A program made the position numbers and the translations under genes. DNA of 64,000 nt from Planctomycetota bacterium (GTDB lineage: Bacteria; Planctomycetota; UBA8108; UBA1146), in contig JADHSM010000015.1 in the NCBI GenBank assembly GCA_016776905.1, positions 1 through 64,000 on the forward strand. The letters are read 5' to 3'. The stretch's first letter is position 1; every line of letters begins with the position of its first letter. The notes below the pieces were generated by a model. The model saw nothing but the letters and a program-made list of their open reading frames with translations, made no database searches and was not told where the DNA came from. Below, one piece after another: positions 9,971 to 18,810 of the stretch.

Positions 9971-10001
9971 TGCCAATACTTATTCATGGCTGTCTGAATT
10001 G

Positions 10002-11843
10002 CTAATCAAATGAACTTAGTCGTTCTTCGAATTCAGCTTCATATCGATCATGCTCTTCGCTCGCCTGCTCGAATTTCTCAAATGCTTTGTCGATAGAGGA
10101 CCGCAAATTATTGAGTTCTTGAGCATGCTTGGCGATGGCTTCACCATCACCTTCTTCAGATGAACTGATCATTAACGCTTCCGTTTTTTCTACTTTTTCC
10201 TCAAGCATCATTATCAGCTTTTCGTTGCTCTCTATCGTCTGCTTCAGAGGCTTAAGTAACTTTGATCTCTCCTGAATAATTTGAGCACGTTCACGCTTGA
10301 GGTCTTTTCGGTTTTCACGTCGCTTTCGAGGCTCGGTTGTTTCTGGAGGTGCATCTTCGCTGCTCCAACCATGGCGTCGAAGAAAGTCATCGTATCCGCC
10401 CTCAAACACTCGAACTTTGTCATCATCGAAGATCACCAGGCGATTACACGTTTCTCTAAGAACCGACTCCACGTGAGTCACCATGACTGCTGCACCTTCA
10501 TATGCCCGAATCGCTTCGATAAGTGCATCGGTGCTGGCCATATCTAAGTGATTTGTTGGCTCATCAAGAAGAAGCAAGTTACCAGGACACGCCAATACTC
10601 TTCCGAGTAGCGTTCTCGACTTCTCTCCTCCTGACAAGACCTCCACCTTTTTCAGTGCTAAGTCACCACCGAACATCATAGCTCCACAGATATCTCTAAC
10701 CTGTGTTCGATTGAGCATGTTGTTGGCGTCATAGACTTCTTCCTCGATAGATCTTTTCTGCTGCAATACTTTCATAGCACTTTGACCAAATAAATTTGTC
10801 ATTGTCGACGGATGCGTTCTCACTTCGCCCTCTACTGGCTTGAGCTCGCCAGCCATAAGCCTCAATAATGTTGACTTTCCTTTACCGTTTTGACCAATCA
10901 CGCCAATCCGATCGCCCGCACCGATATGAAGATCTAGTTCCTGAATAAGCGTTGGGCCATCAGCGTACGCGAAGTTTAGATTCCGAGTCTCAAGAGCCCA
11001 TTTGCCAGGATTGTGTTGATACTGAAAAGAAAAAGTGAGCGTTGAAATCTCATTGAGTTTGTCGAGGCGTTCCCGCTTGTTGATTTGCTTTAATCTTGAT
11101 TGAGCCTGAGAAGCTCTACGTGCTTTCGCTCTAAATCTTTCTACGAACCGCATTTCATGCGCAATTTTTCTTTCGGAATTAACGCGCGTCTTTTCATGCA
11201 TCTCTTCCTCAATATAAATTTGCTGCCACGCTTTTTCTGTGCCGCCGGTAAACTTGCGAAGTTTTTGTCGATGCACTGCAAGAGTATGAGTCGTTACAGC
11301 ATCCATGAACTCTCTGTCGTGAGTGACAAGCAGAAGTGTTCTTCTCCATTTGCGCAGAAAATCCTTCAGCCAACGCAAGCTCACGATATCAAGGTAGTTA
11401 TTGGGCTCGTCGAGAAGGAGAAGGTCGGGATCTTCGAGGAGAGCCTTGGCAAGATTCAGTCGAACCTGAAAACCACCTGAAAGTTCCTGTGGTGGCTGAT
11501 GAAGTTGGTCTTCAGAAAAACCTAATCCCATCAGCATTGATTCCGCTTTGAAAACGGGCAAAAAGCCGTCTTCCTCTTTCAAGACAGTGCAGGCTTCATC
11601 CAGAACAGTCTTCTTAGAAAACACCAGATGCTGTGACAAATGCCCTATTCGAATGCCCCTGCTCACAGCGATGGCTCCCTGATCGGGGTCCAGCTCTTGC
11701 AAGATCATCCTCAATAGAGTTGATTTTCCGTGGCCATTGGCTCCAACGATGCCGACTTTTTCTCCAGCATCGATCAAGCAGCCTGCATCATGGAACAGGT
11801 ACTGGTCACCGAAAGATTTATGAATTCCCTGAATCTGTAGCAA
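10002..11843 (-). CDS. ABC-F family ATPase (Uup/YheS-like)
   Basis: A 613-residue soluble protein with two ABC ATPase domains and no membrane segments, the ABC-F arrangement. Domain 1: Walker A GANGHGKST, signature LSGGFQVRL, Walker B LLLLDEPNNYLD. Domain 2: GQNGKGKST, LSGGEKSRTLLG, LLLLDEPTNHLD. Between them is the charged helical linker typical of the family, and the C-terminus from about residue 520 is a strongly charged coiled coil, as in Uup and YheS. ABC-F proteins act on ribosomes as translation factors or give antibiotic protection; which applies here cannot be told. The start is TTG at 11843, with GGAG seven bases before it. It is divergent from the 11943 gene. Confidence 0.92.
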   Translation of the reverse strand: MLQIQGIHKSFGDQYLFHDAGCLIDAGEKVGIVGANGHGKSTLLRMILQELDPDQGAIAVSRGIRIGHLSQHLVFSKKTVLDEACTVLKEEDGFLPVFKAESMLMGLGFSEDQLHQPPQELSGGFQVRLNLAKALLEDPDLLLLDEPNNYLDIVSLRWLKDFLRKWRRTLLLVTHDREFMDAVTTHTLAVHRQKLRKFTGGTEKAWQQIYIEEEMHEKTRVNSERKIAHEMRFVERFRAKARRASQAQSRLKQINKRERLDKLNEISTLTFSFQYQHNPGKWALETRNLNFAYADGPTLIQELDLHIGAGDRIGVIGQNGKGKSTLLRLMAGELKPVEGEVRTHPSTMTNLFGQSAMKVLQQKRSIEEEVYDANNMLNRTQVRDICGAMMFGGDLALKKVEVLSGGEKSRTLLGRVLACPGNLLLLDEPTNHLDMASTDALIEAIRAYEGAAVMVTHVESVLRETCNRLVIFDDDKVRVFEGGYDDFLRRHGWSSEDAPPETTEPRKRRENRKDLKRERAQIIQERSKLLKPLKQTIESNEKLIMMLEEKVEKTEALMISSSEEGDGEAIAKHAQELNNLRSSIDKAFEKFEQASEEHDRYEAEFEERLSSFD

Positions 11844-11942
11844 TTTTTTTCTCCACAGCAGGTATCTTACTGGCAGGCAAGGATCAGGTCACTCAAGACC
11901 GACTCAACCAAATTAAATTTCCTATGGAAAGTGTAACAGTCC

Positions 11943-13316
11943 ATGGCGCGGTTTTTTCTCCTTCTATTTCTTTGTTTACTCATGCTGGCAGCAGTCTATC
12001 GACTCGATAATCGAGGGATGATCCCCAGCGATTTGCCCAGAATGCCATACCTTCAGCAGGTCTCAGGCTCCAGCGCCATCATCGCCTGGAGAATGGTAGA
12101 CGGCAAAAACGAGAAATTGAAACCGCTCGTCTCCTGGCGAATAGAGCCCCCCAAGGATTCCTCAAATCCCCCTGCATGGAACCTGATCACTGAATCTGAA
12201 GCAATATCAATGGTCCCTGGGTTCCTCGACTATTCGGTTCAGATTTCAGGACTCCCTGAACACTCCTTGATCGAATACACCGTCACAATCGACGGAAATT
12301 CTATCGGAGAAGGAACGTTCCTTTCCGCTATGGGGAAAGAGTCCGATGAAACGATGCGAATCTGGGTTTTAGGGGATAGCGGCACCGGAAAAAGTGCTCA
12401 ATTCAATGTGCTCTCTGAAATGGAATCTCATCTCAATACACTCGGTCCGGACGGACGTATTGACTTGATGCTTCATGTTGGAGATATGGCCTACAGTCAT
12501 GGAACCAATGGAGAGTTCACGGCAAGATTCTTCAGGCCTTATTCACATTTACTTTCAGAATTTCCATGTTGGCCTGCTATTGGAAATCATGAGGTCAAAA
12601 GCTCTTCTGTCGAAACCGAATCCGGCCCTTACTTCGATGCTTACCTCCTGCCTCGCAATGGGGAATCAGGAGGATACCCCAGTGGCACAGAGGCGTATTA
12701 CTCCTTTGATAACGGTCCCGTACACTTCATTTCTATTGATTCTAGCGGGGCCAAAATCACTGCCGATTCGCCAATGGTGGAATGGCTGAAAAAGGACCTG
12801 GCCCAACAAGATAAAAAATGGTGCATCGTATTCATGCATCACCCGCCCTATTCACTAGGAACGCACACTTCAGAGGACATCAACGATAGTTACGGCCGAC
12901 TTGTAGCTGTCAGAGAACTTCTCTTGCCCATTCTTGAGGGTGGAGGTGTAGACCTATTTCTTGCGGGCCATTCTCATTGTTATGAGAGATCCTCATTGAT
13001 CAAAGGGGTTTACGGTTATGGAGAGTCTCCCAATTTCGGAATTCCAAACCGTGAAACGCTTCGCTCAGATGGAAAAATACTGAGCGAAAACACTGCGCAA
13101 TATGATCTTGGCACAGAGGGTGGAACTCTCTATGTCGTTGTCGGTCATGGGGGAGCCAGTTCGAGAGTGAATGGAAAACACCCCGTAATGGAAGTGGCTG
13201 ACCCAAGACATGGATCTGTCCTACTTACGATCGATAAAAATAATCTGGTTCTGGAAAACATCGTTGTCGGTCAAGGCGTTACAGATACGGTGAAGTTGAC
13301 TCAACCGACCCCGTAA
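11943..13316 (+). CDS. Purple-acid-phosphatase-like metallophosphoesterase
   Basis: A 457-residue exported enzyme: an N-terminal hydrophobic segment (ARFFLLLFLCLLMLAAVY) serves as signal or anchor. Residues about 30-130 form a fibronectin-III-like domain, as in purple acid phosphatases. The catalytic domain shows the five metallophosphoesterase blocks in order: LGDSGTG, HVGDMAYSHG, AIGNHE, FMHHPPYS and LAGHSHCYERS. Members hydrolyse phosphomonoesters or related compounds with a dinuclear metal centre outside the cytoplasm. The GDSGTGKS string looks like a P-loop but is the first metal motif. A 9-bp hairpin at 13354-13386 follows the stop. The Shine-Dalgarno sequence is weak. Confidence 0.9.
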   Translation: MARFFLLLFLCLLMLAAVYRLDNRGMIPSDLPRMPYLQQVSGSSAIIAWRMVDGKNEKLKPLVSWRIEPPKDSSNPPAWNLITESEAISMVPGFLDYSVQISGLPEHSLIEYTVTIDGNSIGEGTFLSAMGKESDETMRIWVLGDSGTGKSAQFNVLSEMESHLNTLGPDGRIDLMLHVGDMAYSHGTNGEFTARFFRPYSHLLSEFPCWPAIGNHEVKSSSVETESGPYFDAYLLPRNGESGGYPSGTEAYYSFDNGPVHFISIDSSGAKITADSPMVEWLKKDLAQQDKKWCIVFMHHPPYSLGTHTSEDINDSYGRLVAVRELLLPILEGGGVDLFLAGHSHCYERSSLIKGVYGYGESPNFGIPNRETLRSDGKILSENTAQYDLGTEGGTLYVVVGHGGASSRVNGKHPVMEVADPRHGSVLLTIDKNNLVLENIVVGQGVTDTVKLTQPTP

Positions 13317-13353
13317 ATACGAGCCTGATCATCCACTCTTAAAGACTCCTGCG

Positions 13354-13386
13354 TCAAACCCCTGCTGCTGGGCAGCCGGGGTTTGA
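13354..13386 (+). terminator. Hairpin terminator after the phosphoesterase gene
   Basis: Perfect 9-bp inverted repeat, TCAAACCCC (13354-13362) and GGGGTTTGA (13378-13386), with a 15-base loop. The following T tract is weak (GTTATTC). It shows that an in-frame TTG at 13383 is not the start of the downstream gene. Confidence 0.6.
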
Positions 13387-13442
13387 GTTATTCAACATTC
13401 CCATTCATGGCTGGTCTTTCCCCCTTCCATCAGGGTATCCTC

Positions 13443-14696
13443 ATGACTTCAAATTCATCCACTACTGTGACAAGTGACCATATTGGAGAAGAGATGACCC
13501 TACCCGCAGGAAACGCCATCATTGCCCAGTCCGGAGGACCCACTGTCGTCATCAATGCCTCGCTAGCTGGAGTCGTAGAAGCAATACAGGAATCCGGACT
13601 CGCAGGATCTATCTTTGGCGCCCGCCATGCTGTCAGGGGTATGCTCGAAGGTCATCTTTGCGACTTAGGGCAACTTGACCACGACTCTCTTAACAAAATC
13701 GCTCTGACTCCCGGAGCGACTCTAGGATCGAGTCGCGACAAACCCGACGAAGATTATTGCCGCAAAATTTTTGAACAACTTTCAACAAGAGATATCCGTT
13801 ACTTCTTCTACATTGGAGGTAACGATAGTGCTGATACCTGTCGAATCATCTCCGAAGTTTCCCAAGATGCGGGATACGAACTCAGAGCATTCCACGTACC
13901 AAAAACGATCGACAACGATCTTGTCTTGAATGATCACACCCCTGGATTCGGATCCGCAGCAAAGTTTGTAGCATGTGCTTTGATGGGTGACAGTCTCGAC
14001 AATAAAGCCCTCCCCGGCATCAAGATCGATGTCATCATGGGCCGCCATGCCGGCTTCCTGACGGCGGCAAGTGCCTTGGCCCGAACTGAACATGGGACAG
14101 GTCCAAATCTGATTTATTTACCAGAATCAATCTTTGATATTGACCGCTTTATCACCGATGTAGATCGTGTTTACTCGAAGGAAGGTCGCTGCATGATCGC
14201 AGTGAGCGAGGGAATACACAATTCCGAAGGGACTTCCATTACACAAATGCTCGCAGAGCAATTGTCAGGCTCAGTGGAAAGAGATGCACATGGTAATGTT
14301 CAGCTCTCAGGAAGCGGAGCGCTGGGTGATTATTTAGCTCGACTGATTCGCGAACGACTTGGAAGCAAGCTTCGCGTTCGTGCAGATACTTTTGGTTATC
14401 TTCAAAGATCATTTGCTGACTGCGTCAGTACATCAGATCGCACTGAGGCCCGCGAGAGCGGTCGAGCCGCAGTTCAAGCCGCACTCGATGGCCATACAGG
14501 CGCAAGCCTTACAATTCGGAGAATTTCTGATCACCCTTATACTGTCGAATACGTCCCTGTTCCTTTACAAGAAGTCGCACGCAAAACAAAAGTGATGCCG
14601 GCTTCCTGGATAAAAGACGGCTGCGACGTGACCGAGGATTTCATCGAATACGCAAAACCTCTTGTAGGACCTCTCCCCGTGATCGGCTCAATTTAA
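13443..14696 (+). CDS. pfp: 6-phosphofructokinase, probably pyrophosphate-dependent
   Basis: A 417-residue phosphofructokinase, which phosphorylates fructose 6-phosphate in glycolysis. The N-terminal nucleotide/PPi loop is AQSGGPT, followed by YIGGNDSADT, VPKTIDND and MGRHAGFLTA. In this family Asp at the second loop (GGxDS instead of GGDGS) and Lys in PKTIDND instead of PGTIDND are the marks of enzymes that use pyrophosphate rather than ATP; both are present, so the reaction is predicted to be reversible. The ATG at 13443 is preferred over an upstream in-frame TTG at 13383, which lies inside the terminator stem of the previous gene. Length suits the medium PPi-PFK class. Confidence 0.88.
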   Translation: MTSNSSTTVTSDHIGEEMTLPAGNAIIAQSGGPTVVINASLAGVVEAIQESGLAGSIFGARHAVRGMLEGHLCDLGQLDHDSLNKIALTPGATLGSSRDKPDEDYCRKIFEQLSTRDIRYFFYIGGNDSADTCRIISEVSQDAGYELRAFHVPKTIDNDLVLNDHTPGFGSAAKFVACALMGDSLDNKALPGIKIDVIMGRHAGFLTAASALARTEHGTGPNLIYLPESIFDIDRFITDVDRVYSKEGRCMIAVSEGIHNSEGTSITQMLAEQLSGSVERDAHGNVQLSGSGALGDYLARLIRERLGSKLRVRADTFGYLQRSFADCVSTSDRTEARESGRAAVQAALDGHTGASLTIRRISDHPYTVEYVPVPLQEVARKTKVMPASWIKDGCDVTEDFIEYAKPLVGPLPVIGSI

Positions 14697-14709
14697 AGAG
14701 CCCTCATTA

Positions 14710-16707
14710 TCAGAGTGGAAGCTCATCCGAAATCGGAGCTTTTTCCTTTTCAGAGTTCTCGCCTTCAAGAACTTCGGGGATCCCGGATTCTTCAGGTATC
14801 AAGATGGTATCGACCTCGGCGAATGGATCAGCCATTCCCCCTTCGGCGGCAGAATCTTCGAGCTCCATGCTCATGTTTTCAAAGAAATTCAATCCTTGAA
14901 AAAACCCTTCCAACGCCATTCCGCCTGCGGCTTCAATGCCCATAGGTATCGGCGATTTAAACTTCGCCATACTGCCGCCCTCAGGTATTGAAAAACAATG
15001 TCCTTCAATATTCCAACCTTCGAATAAATGCGCTGAAGGAAGGGACCCTGCCTGCACGCGAAGACCAGAAAGCGCGTCTCCTGATAACTGCGTCTGAATC
15101 AATGGAACAAGTGTCGGCCATGCCCACTCTAAATATTTCCCCAAGTCCAATCGACTATACCCACTCGCATCTGCAAGATCGGGGAAGACTCCAGTTTCTT
15201 CACCCTGCCGAAGCCGGAACAAAGTTTGCTCCAGAATTCCTGGGTTAGGAGCCAGAAGTAACTGTCCATTCAGCTCGACCCAACTCAGAACGGTTGGAAC
15301 TGAAACACCTCGAAGTTGTAAATAATCAATCGTGAGTTTTTCTTCGCCGTGATTCACGGAAAGACTTCCGGGTTCAACACTCGCCCCAAGACTGGAAAGC
15401 CCGAGTTGAATGAACGGCACTAACTTCTTCACCGCTTGCTGAACAATTTTGGGATCACATTCTGGAAGTACTGCAACAAAACCGGGAAGAATACCCCTCG
15501 CTTTTGGCTCTTCAAAAATCACTATTCGCTGTCCCAAAGCTTCAAGAAGTTTCTCGATCTTAATCCCGAGAACAGCCTCGAAGGTTCTTGTTGATTGCGT
15601 AACTTGCCAAGCATCTTCTTCGGGAAACATCTTCTCAACAAACACCAACAACTCTTGGTAAAAACTTTTGGCATCAAAACGTGCAACCGAATACAGATAA
15701 CTCTGCTTCGGAACTCCTAAAAAATCTTCGGTTTTCAAAGTCGTATTCGAAGATTCCCCTTCAGTTCTGAACGGGAAACTCCAGCCGAAACGAAATGGGT
15801 GCATTTCGTCATCCATGACTCCGGTAGCAATATGCTGCGTCCCTATTCTGGACATCTGATCCACGACGCCATCTACCTGCGGCGGAAGTTCCTCACCGAA
15901 ACTCTCCACGGTGTCTAAGACAAGACCGAGAATCGCGGGTAAGTCGAACTGGAAAGACGCCGTCACTGCTCCTTCACCAATACAGTTGGTCATGCCAGCT
16001 TGATAGATAGGAGAATCGGCGAGTGACTTTCTCTGACCAGCCGTCACGTCCGAATAAGCTTTCGCACTTCCCTCGCCTAGGGCAAGCACAACCCGGCCTT
16101 CATCGGTTGTCCACCAGAGATCGATGCCGCCTAACTCGCCCGCTTGGCTCAACACCATCCAACGTTCTTCTCCCAGTTTTTCAAGATAAGGATCAGACTG
16201 AATTAAACTGATAAGCACAGACTGCACTCTACTTTTGACTTTTTCCGCATCTTCACCCGCATCAACGATCAGGTAACCAATGACTTCAGGACTCATCGAT
16301 TCGATCAAGATGTCAGAAATCCCCAGTGCCACTCCGTATTGGCCTGAAGCAAATGCGTCCAATAGAGCTTCGGCAACTTCTTGGTCCGCATCACTTATTC
16401 CGGAAAACTCTCTGACCAACTGACGAACTTGATCGAGACCTTTCAGAGACTTCAAGGACTGAAATCTCTCTTGGCTCATCAACCTGCCGAGTGGACTCGA
16501 CAAGAGGGCCGAATCCAAATCATTGATCCCGCAACTTCCGGCAAAGATCATTGTCTCGAAAGGATAGAACCGCGCCAAATCATGCGACTCCTGTGTGGAA
16601 TTCTGTACGGGATTCTGCGTGGAGGTGATCGGTGGGTCCTGTGCTTCAAGGCCAAGGTTTCCACCCATTACAATTGTAAGGATCGTGATCAGCAAAGAAG
16701 TCGTCAT
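14710..16707 (-). CDS. Large exported protein of unknown function
   Basis: A 665-residue protein with a signal peptide (MTTSLLITILTIVMGGNLGLEAQ) followed by a Gln/Ser/Thr-rich linker containing the near-repeat STQNPVQNSTQ. The rest is a mixed alpha/beta protein without recognised catalytic motifs. The C-terminus (about residues 610-665) is acidic and low-complexity. The overall plan (exported, roughly 600-700 residues, long stretches about single residues of the kind GxVxxSFxFDLPA) resembles the DUF3352-type proteins of Planctomycetes, but I cannot confirm membership. GGAG precedes the ATG by eight bases. It is convergent with the phosphofructokinase gene with 13 bases between. Confidence 0.75.
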   Translation of the reverse strand: MTTSLLITILTIVMGGNLGLEAQDPPITSTQNPVQNSTQESHDLARFYPFETMIFAGSCGINDLDSALLSSPLGRLMSQERFQSLKSLKGLDQVRQLVREFSGISDADQEVAEALLDAFASGQYGVALGISDILIESMSPEVIGYLIVDAGEDAEKVKSRVQSVLISLIQSDPYLEKLGEERWMVLSQAGELGGIDLWWTTDEGRVVLALGEGSAKAYSDVTAGQRKSLADSPIYQAGMTNCIGEGAVTASFQFDLPAILGLVLDTVESFGEELPPQVDGVVDQMSRIGTQHIATGVMDDEMHPFRFGWSFPFRTEGESSNTTLKTEDFLGVPKQSYLYSVARFDAKSFYQELLVFVEKMFPEEDAWQVTQSTRTFEAVLGIKIEKLLEALGQRIVIFEEPKARGILPGFVAVLPECDPKIVQQAVKKLVPFIQLGLSSLGASVEPGSLSVNHGEEKLTIDYLQLRGVSVPTVLSWVELNGQLLLAPNPGILEQTLFRLRQGEETGVFPDLADASGYSRLDLGKYLEWAWPTLVPLIQTQLSGDALSGLRVQAGSLPSAHLFEGWNIEGHCFSIPEGGSMAKFKSPIPMGIEAAGGMALEGFFQGLNFFENMSMELEDSAAEGGMADPFAEVDTILIPEESGIPEVLEGENSEKEKAPISDELPL

Positions 16708-16881
16708 TTGAATACTCCGTGACTTGTCATTTTTCTGGAACGGGGTTCACCCTATAGATCCTGAAACATATTTGGCGAGTGTCAATTAAAGAAGTCCCCT
16801 GAGGCTTCATTCTTGGGAATATGCCCAAATTCAGGGGGAGGGACTCTCGTGTTCGACGTGTGCCGTGAGAACGACTGGGCT

Positions 16882-18810
16882 TCAGCGGGATTGAAATTGA
16901 AGTTTCACCAGTTTGGCGTAAATCCCATCCTGAGATACTAATTCATCATGAGTTCCTGATTCTCTCAATTGACCATGATGCAAAACAAGAATCCTATCGG
17001 CTTTCCGAACAGTACTTAATCGATGAGCCACTATCACTGAAGTGCGCCCTTCGACCATTTTGTCAATCGCCGCTTGGATTCGTGTTTCCGTTTCCGTATC
17101 CACATGGCTAGTCGCTTCATCCAGAACCAAGATCTCTGGATTTCCGGCGAGTGCTCTGGCAAATGAAACCAACTGGCGTTCACCGCTGGAAAGAGTTCTT
17201 CCTCGTTCCATCATCGGCTCATCTAAGCCCTGACTCTGTCGCGCAATGATGTCTTGACCATTGACCTGTTCAAGGGCTTCAAGAATTTTGCTGCGTTGGA
17301 TATCACGATCAAACCGAATGTTTTCTCCCAGGGTTCTGGAAAGAACGGCAACATCCTGCAACACCAAGCCAAATCTTTCACGATGCTCTACGAGAGAAGA
17401 CTCGCGGATATCAGCACCATTCAAAGTGATGCTCCCAGATACCGGATCATGGAATCTCAACAGTAGATTAATGATCGTACTTTTGCCGGCACCGGTAGCG
17501 CCGACGATGGCCACCGTCTCGCCTTTTTTAACCGAGAATGAAACGTTTTGCAGAACAGGCGTCTTTGGATCGTATGCGAAAGAAACACCTTCGAATCGAA
17601 TCTCATTCAGCGGGGCGAGATCTTCATCTGAGTGAGGCTCCCCCTCCGAAAGAGATGTATCGGAGTCCAGAACAGAAAAGACTCTTTCGCTCGAGGCCAT
17701 TGCAGACTGAAGAAGATTGTACTTCTCTGCCAAATCTCTCACCGGAGTGAAAAGACGGGTTAAATAGGTCCAGAAGAGGAAAAACTCACCGAATGTTGCG
17801 GTCCCTGCCTCTATTCGTTGCCCGCCTTGAACAACGATGATCCCGAGAGCGACCACAGAGAGTAATTCGACGGTTGGAAAGAACAGCGCATACCAAAAAA
17901 TGCTCTTCAAGTGTGCGTTTCTGAGCTTGCCGTTGATTTCTGAATACCGAGTCGCTTGTTCCTTTTCACGCCTACAAACCTGAATGACTTCCATTCCACT
18001 GATGGATTCCTGAGTAAAAGCGTTAATGTGGGCTAACCGGCGGCGGACTTCCCTGTAGTGCTTTCTGGCAAACTTTCTGAAGATCGTTGTCGAAATCAAA
18101 AGCACTGGAGCCGTTGATAAAACCATGAGTGCCAGATCAGAATTTGTCCAAAACAGCATGATGACGATTCCTGTGATCGCGAGGACATCTCCCACAAGCG
18201 TCACAAATCCGCTCGTAAATAATTCATTCAGAGATTCCACGTCACTGGTGACTCGCGTCACAATGCGCCCGACAGGATTAGTATGATAAAAAGATGCGCT
18301 CTGTTTTTGCAAATGGGCAAAGACCTGCAAACGTAGATCTCTCATCACGTTTTGGCCTGTCAGGTTGAGCACCATCGTCTCGCCATAACGCATCAATATT
18401 TGAATCAAGAGCGTCGAGGCGTAGATACCCACGAGCAACCAAAGCCATTGGGCACGATCAGCAGCAGAGGCTCCTACGGTGATAGGATCTAATCCCATCC
18501 ATGCGCCGATGTCGGCCATCGATTGACCAAGCCCCGTCAATTCCCGTTCCTCAATCCCTTGTGCAGGGAGGGCCAAGGGGCCGTCCACCGCTTCTTTGAT
18601 CAACAAAGGTCCTATGAGAGAAAGGCCTGTATTGACAAGAATAAGAATGATAGAAGAGGCCACTAATAATCGATATGGCTTCAAATAGTGAAGTAATCTT
18701 CCCGCCAAAGCCTTACTAAATGGGCGATCGATGACTTCCTCGACGTGGAAGTCTTCGGAGTCATCCCGTTCCTTCTTTTTCTCTGCTTTATCGTTTTTCC
18801 TGGAGATCAT
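16882..18810 (-). CDS. ABC exporter half-transporter, subunit with intact Walker B and altered signature
   Basis: A 642-residue fused membrane/ATPase protein. Charged N-terminus, six membrane helices (about residues 45-360), then an ABC domain: Walker A GATGAGKST, signature LSSGERQL, Walker B ILVLDEATSHVD, switch His VIVAHRLST. The catalytic Glu is present but the signature is LSSGE instead of LSGGQ. Its start overlaps the stop of the upstream half-transporter by four bases (ATGA), so the two are translationally coupled and presumably form a heterodimer of the TM287/288 or LmrCD kind. The altered signature would face the altered Walker B of the partner. Likely exports lipids or drugs; substrate unknown. 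An extra loop (about residues 95-120) lies between helices 1 and 2. Confidence 0.92.
   Translation of the reverse strand: MISRKNDKAEKKKERDDSEDFHVEEVIDRPFSKALAGRLLHYLKPYRLLVASSIILILVNTGLSLIGPLLIKEAVDGPLALPAQGIEERELTGLGQSMADIGAWMGLDPITVGASAADRAQWLWLLVGIYASTLLIQILMRYGETMVLNLTGQNVMRDLRLQVFAHLQKQSASFYHTNPVGRIVTRVTSDVESLNELFTSGFVTLVGDVLAITGIVIMLFWTNSDLALMVLSTAPVLLISTTIFRKFARKHYREVRRRLAHINAFTQESISGMEVIQVCRREKEQATRYSEINGKLRNAHLKSIFWYALFFPTVELLSVVALGIIVVQGGQRIEAGTATFGEFFLFWTYLTRLFTPVRDLAEKYNLLQSAMASSERVFSVLDSDTSLSEGEPHSDEDLAPLNEIRFEGVSFAYDPKTPVLQNVSFSVKKGETVAIVGATGAGKSTIINLLLRFHDPVSGSITLNGADIRESSLVEHRERFGLVLQDVAVLSRTLGENIRFDRDIQRSKILEALEQVNGQDIIARQSQGLDEPMMERGRTLSSGERQLVSFARALAGNPEILVLDEATSHVDTETETRIQAAIDKMVEGRTSVIVAHRLSTVRKADRILVLHHGQLRESGTHDELVSQDGIYAKLVKLQFQSR

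Noticed and set aside
12370-12400. P-loop (GDSGTGKS) in the phosphoesterase
   Set aside because: It is the first metal motif of the metallophosphoesterase fold; the other four blocks follow in order.
13383-13442. Extended N-terminus of the phosphofructokinase from TTG 13383
   Set aside because: That codon lies inside the terminator stem of the previous gene; ATG 13443 gives the family length.
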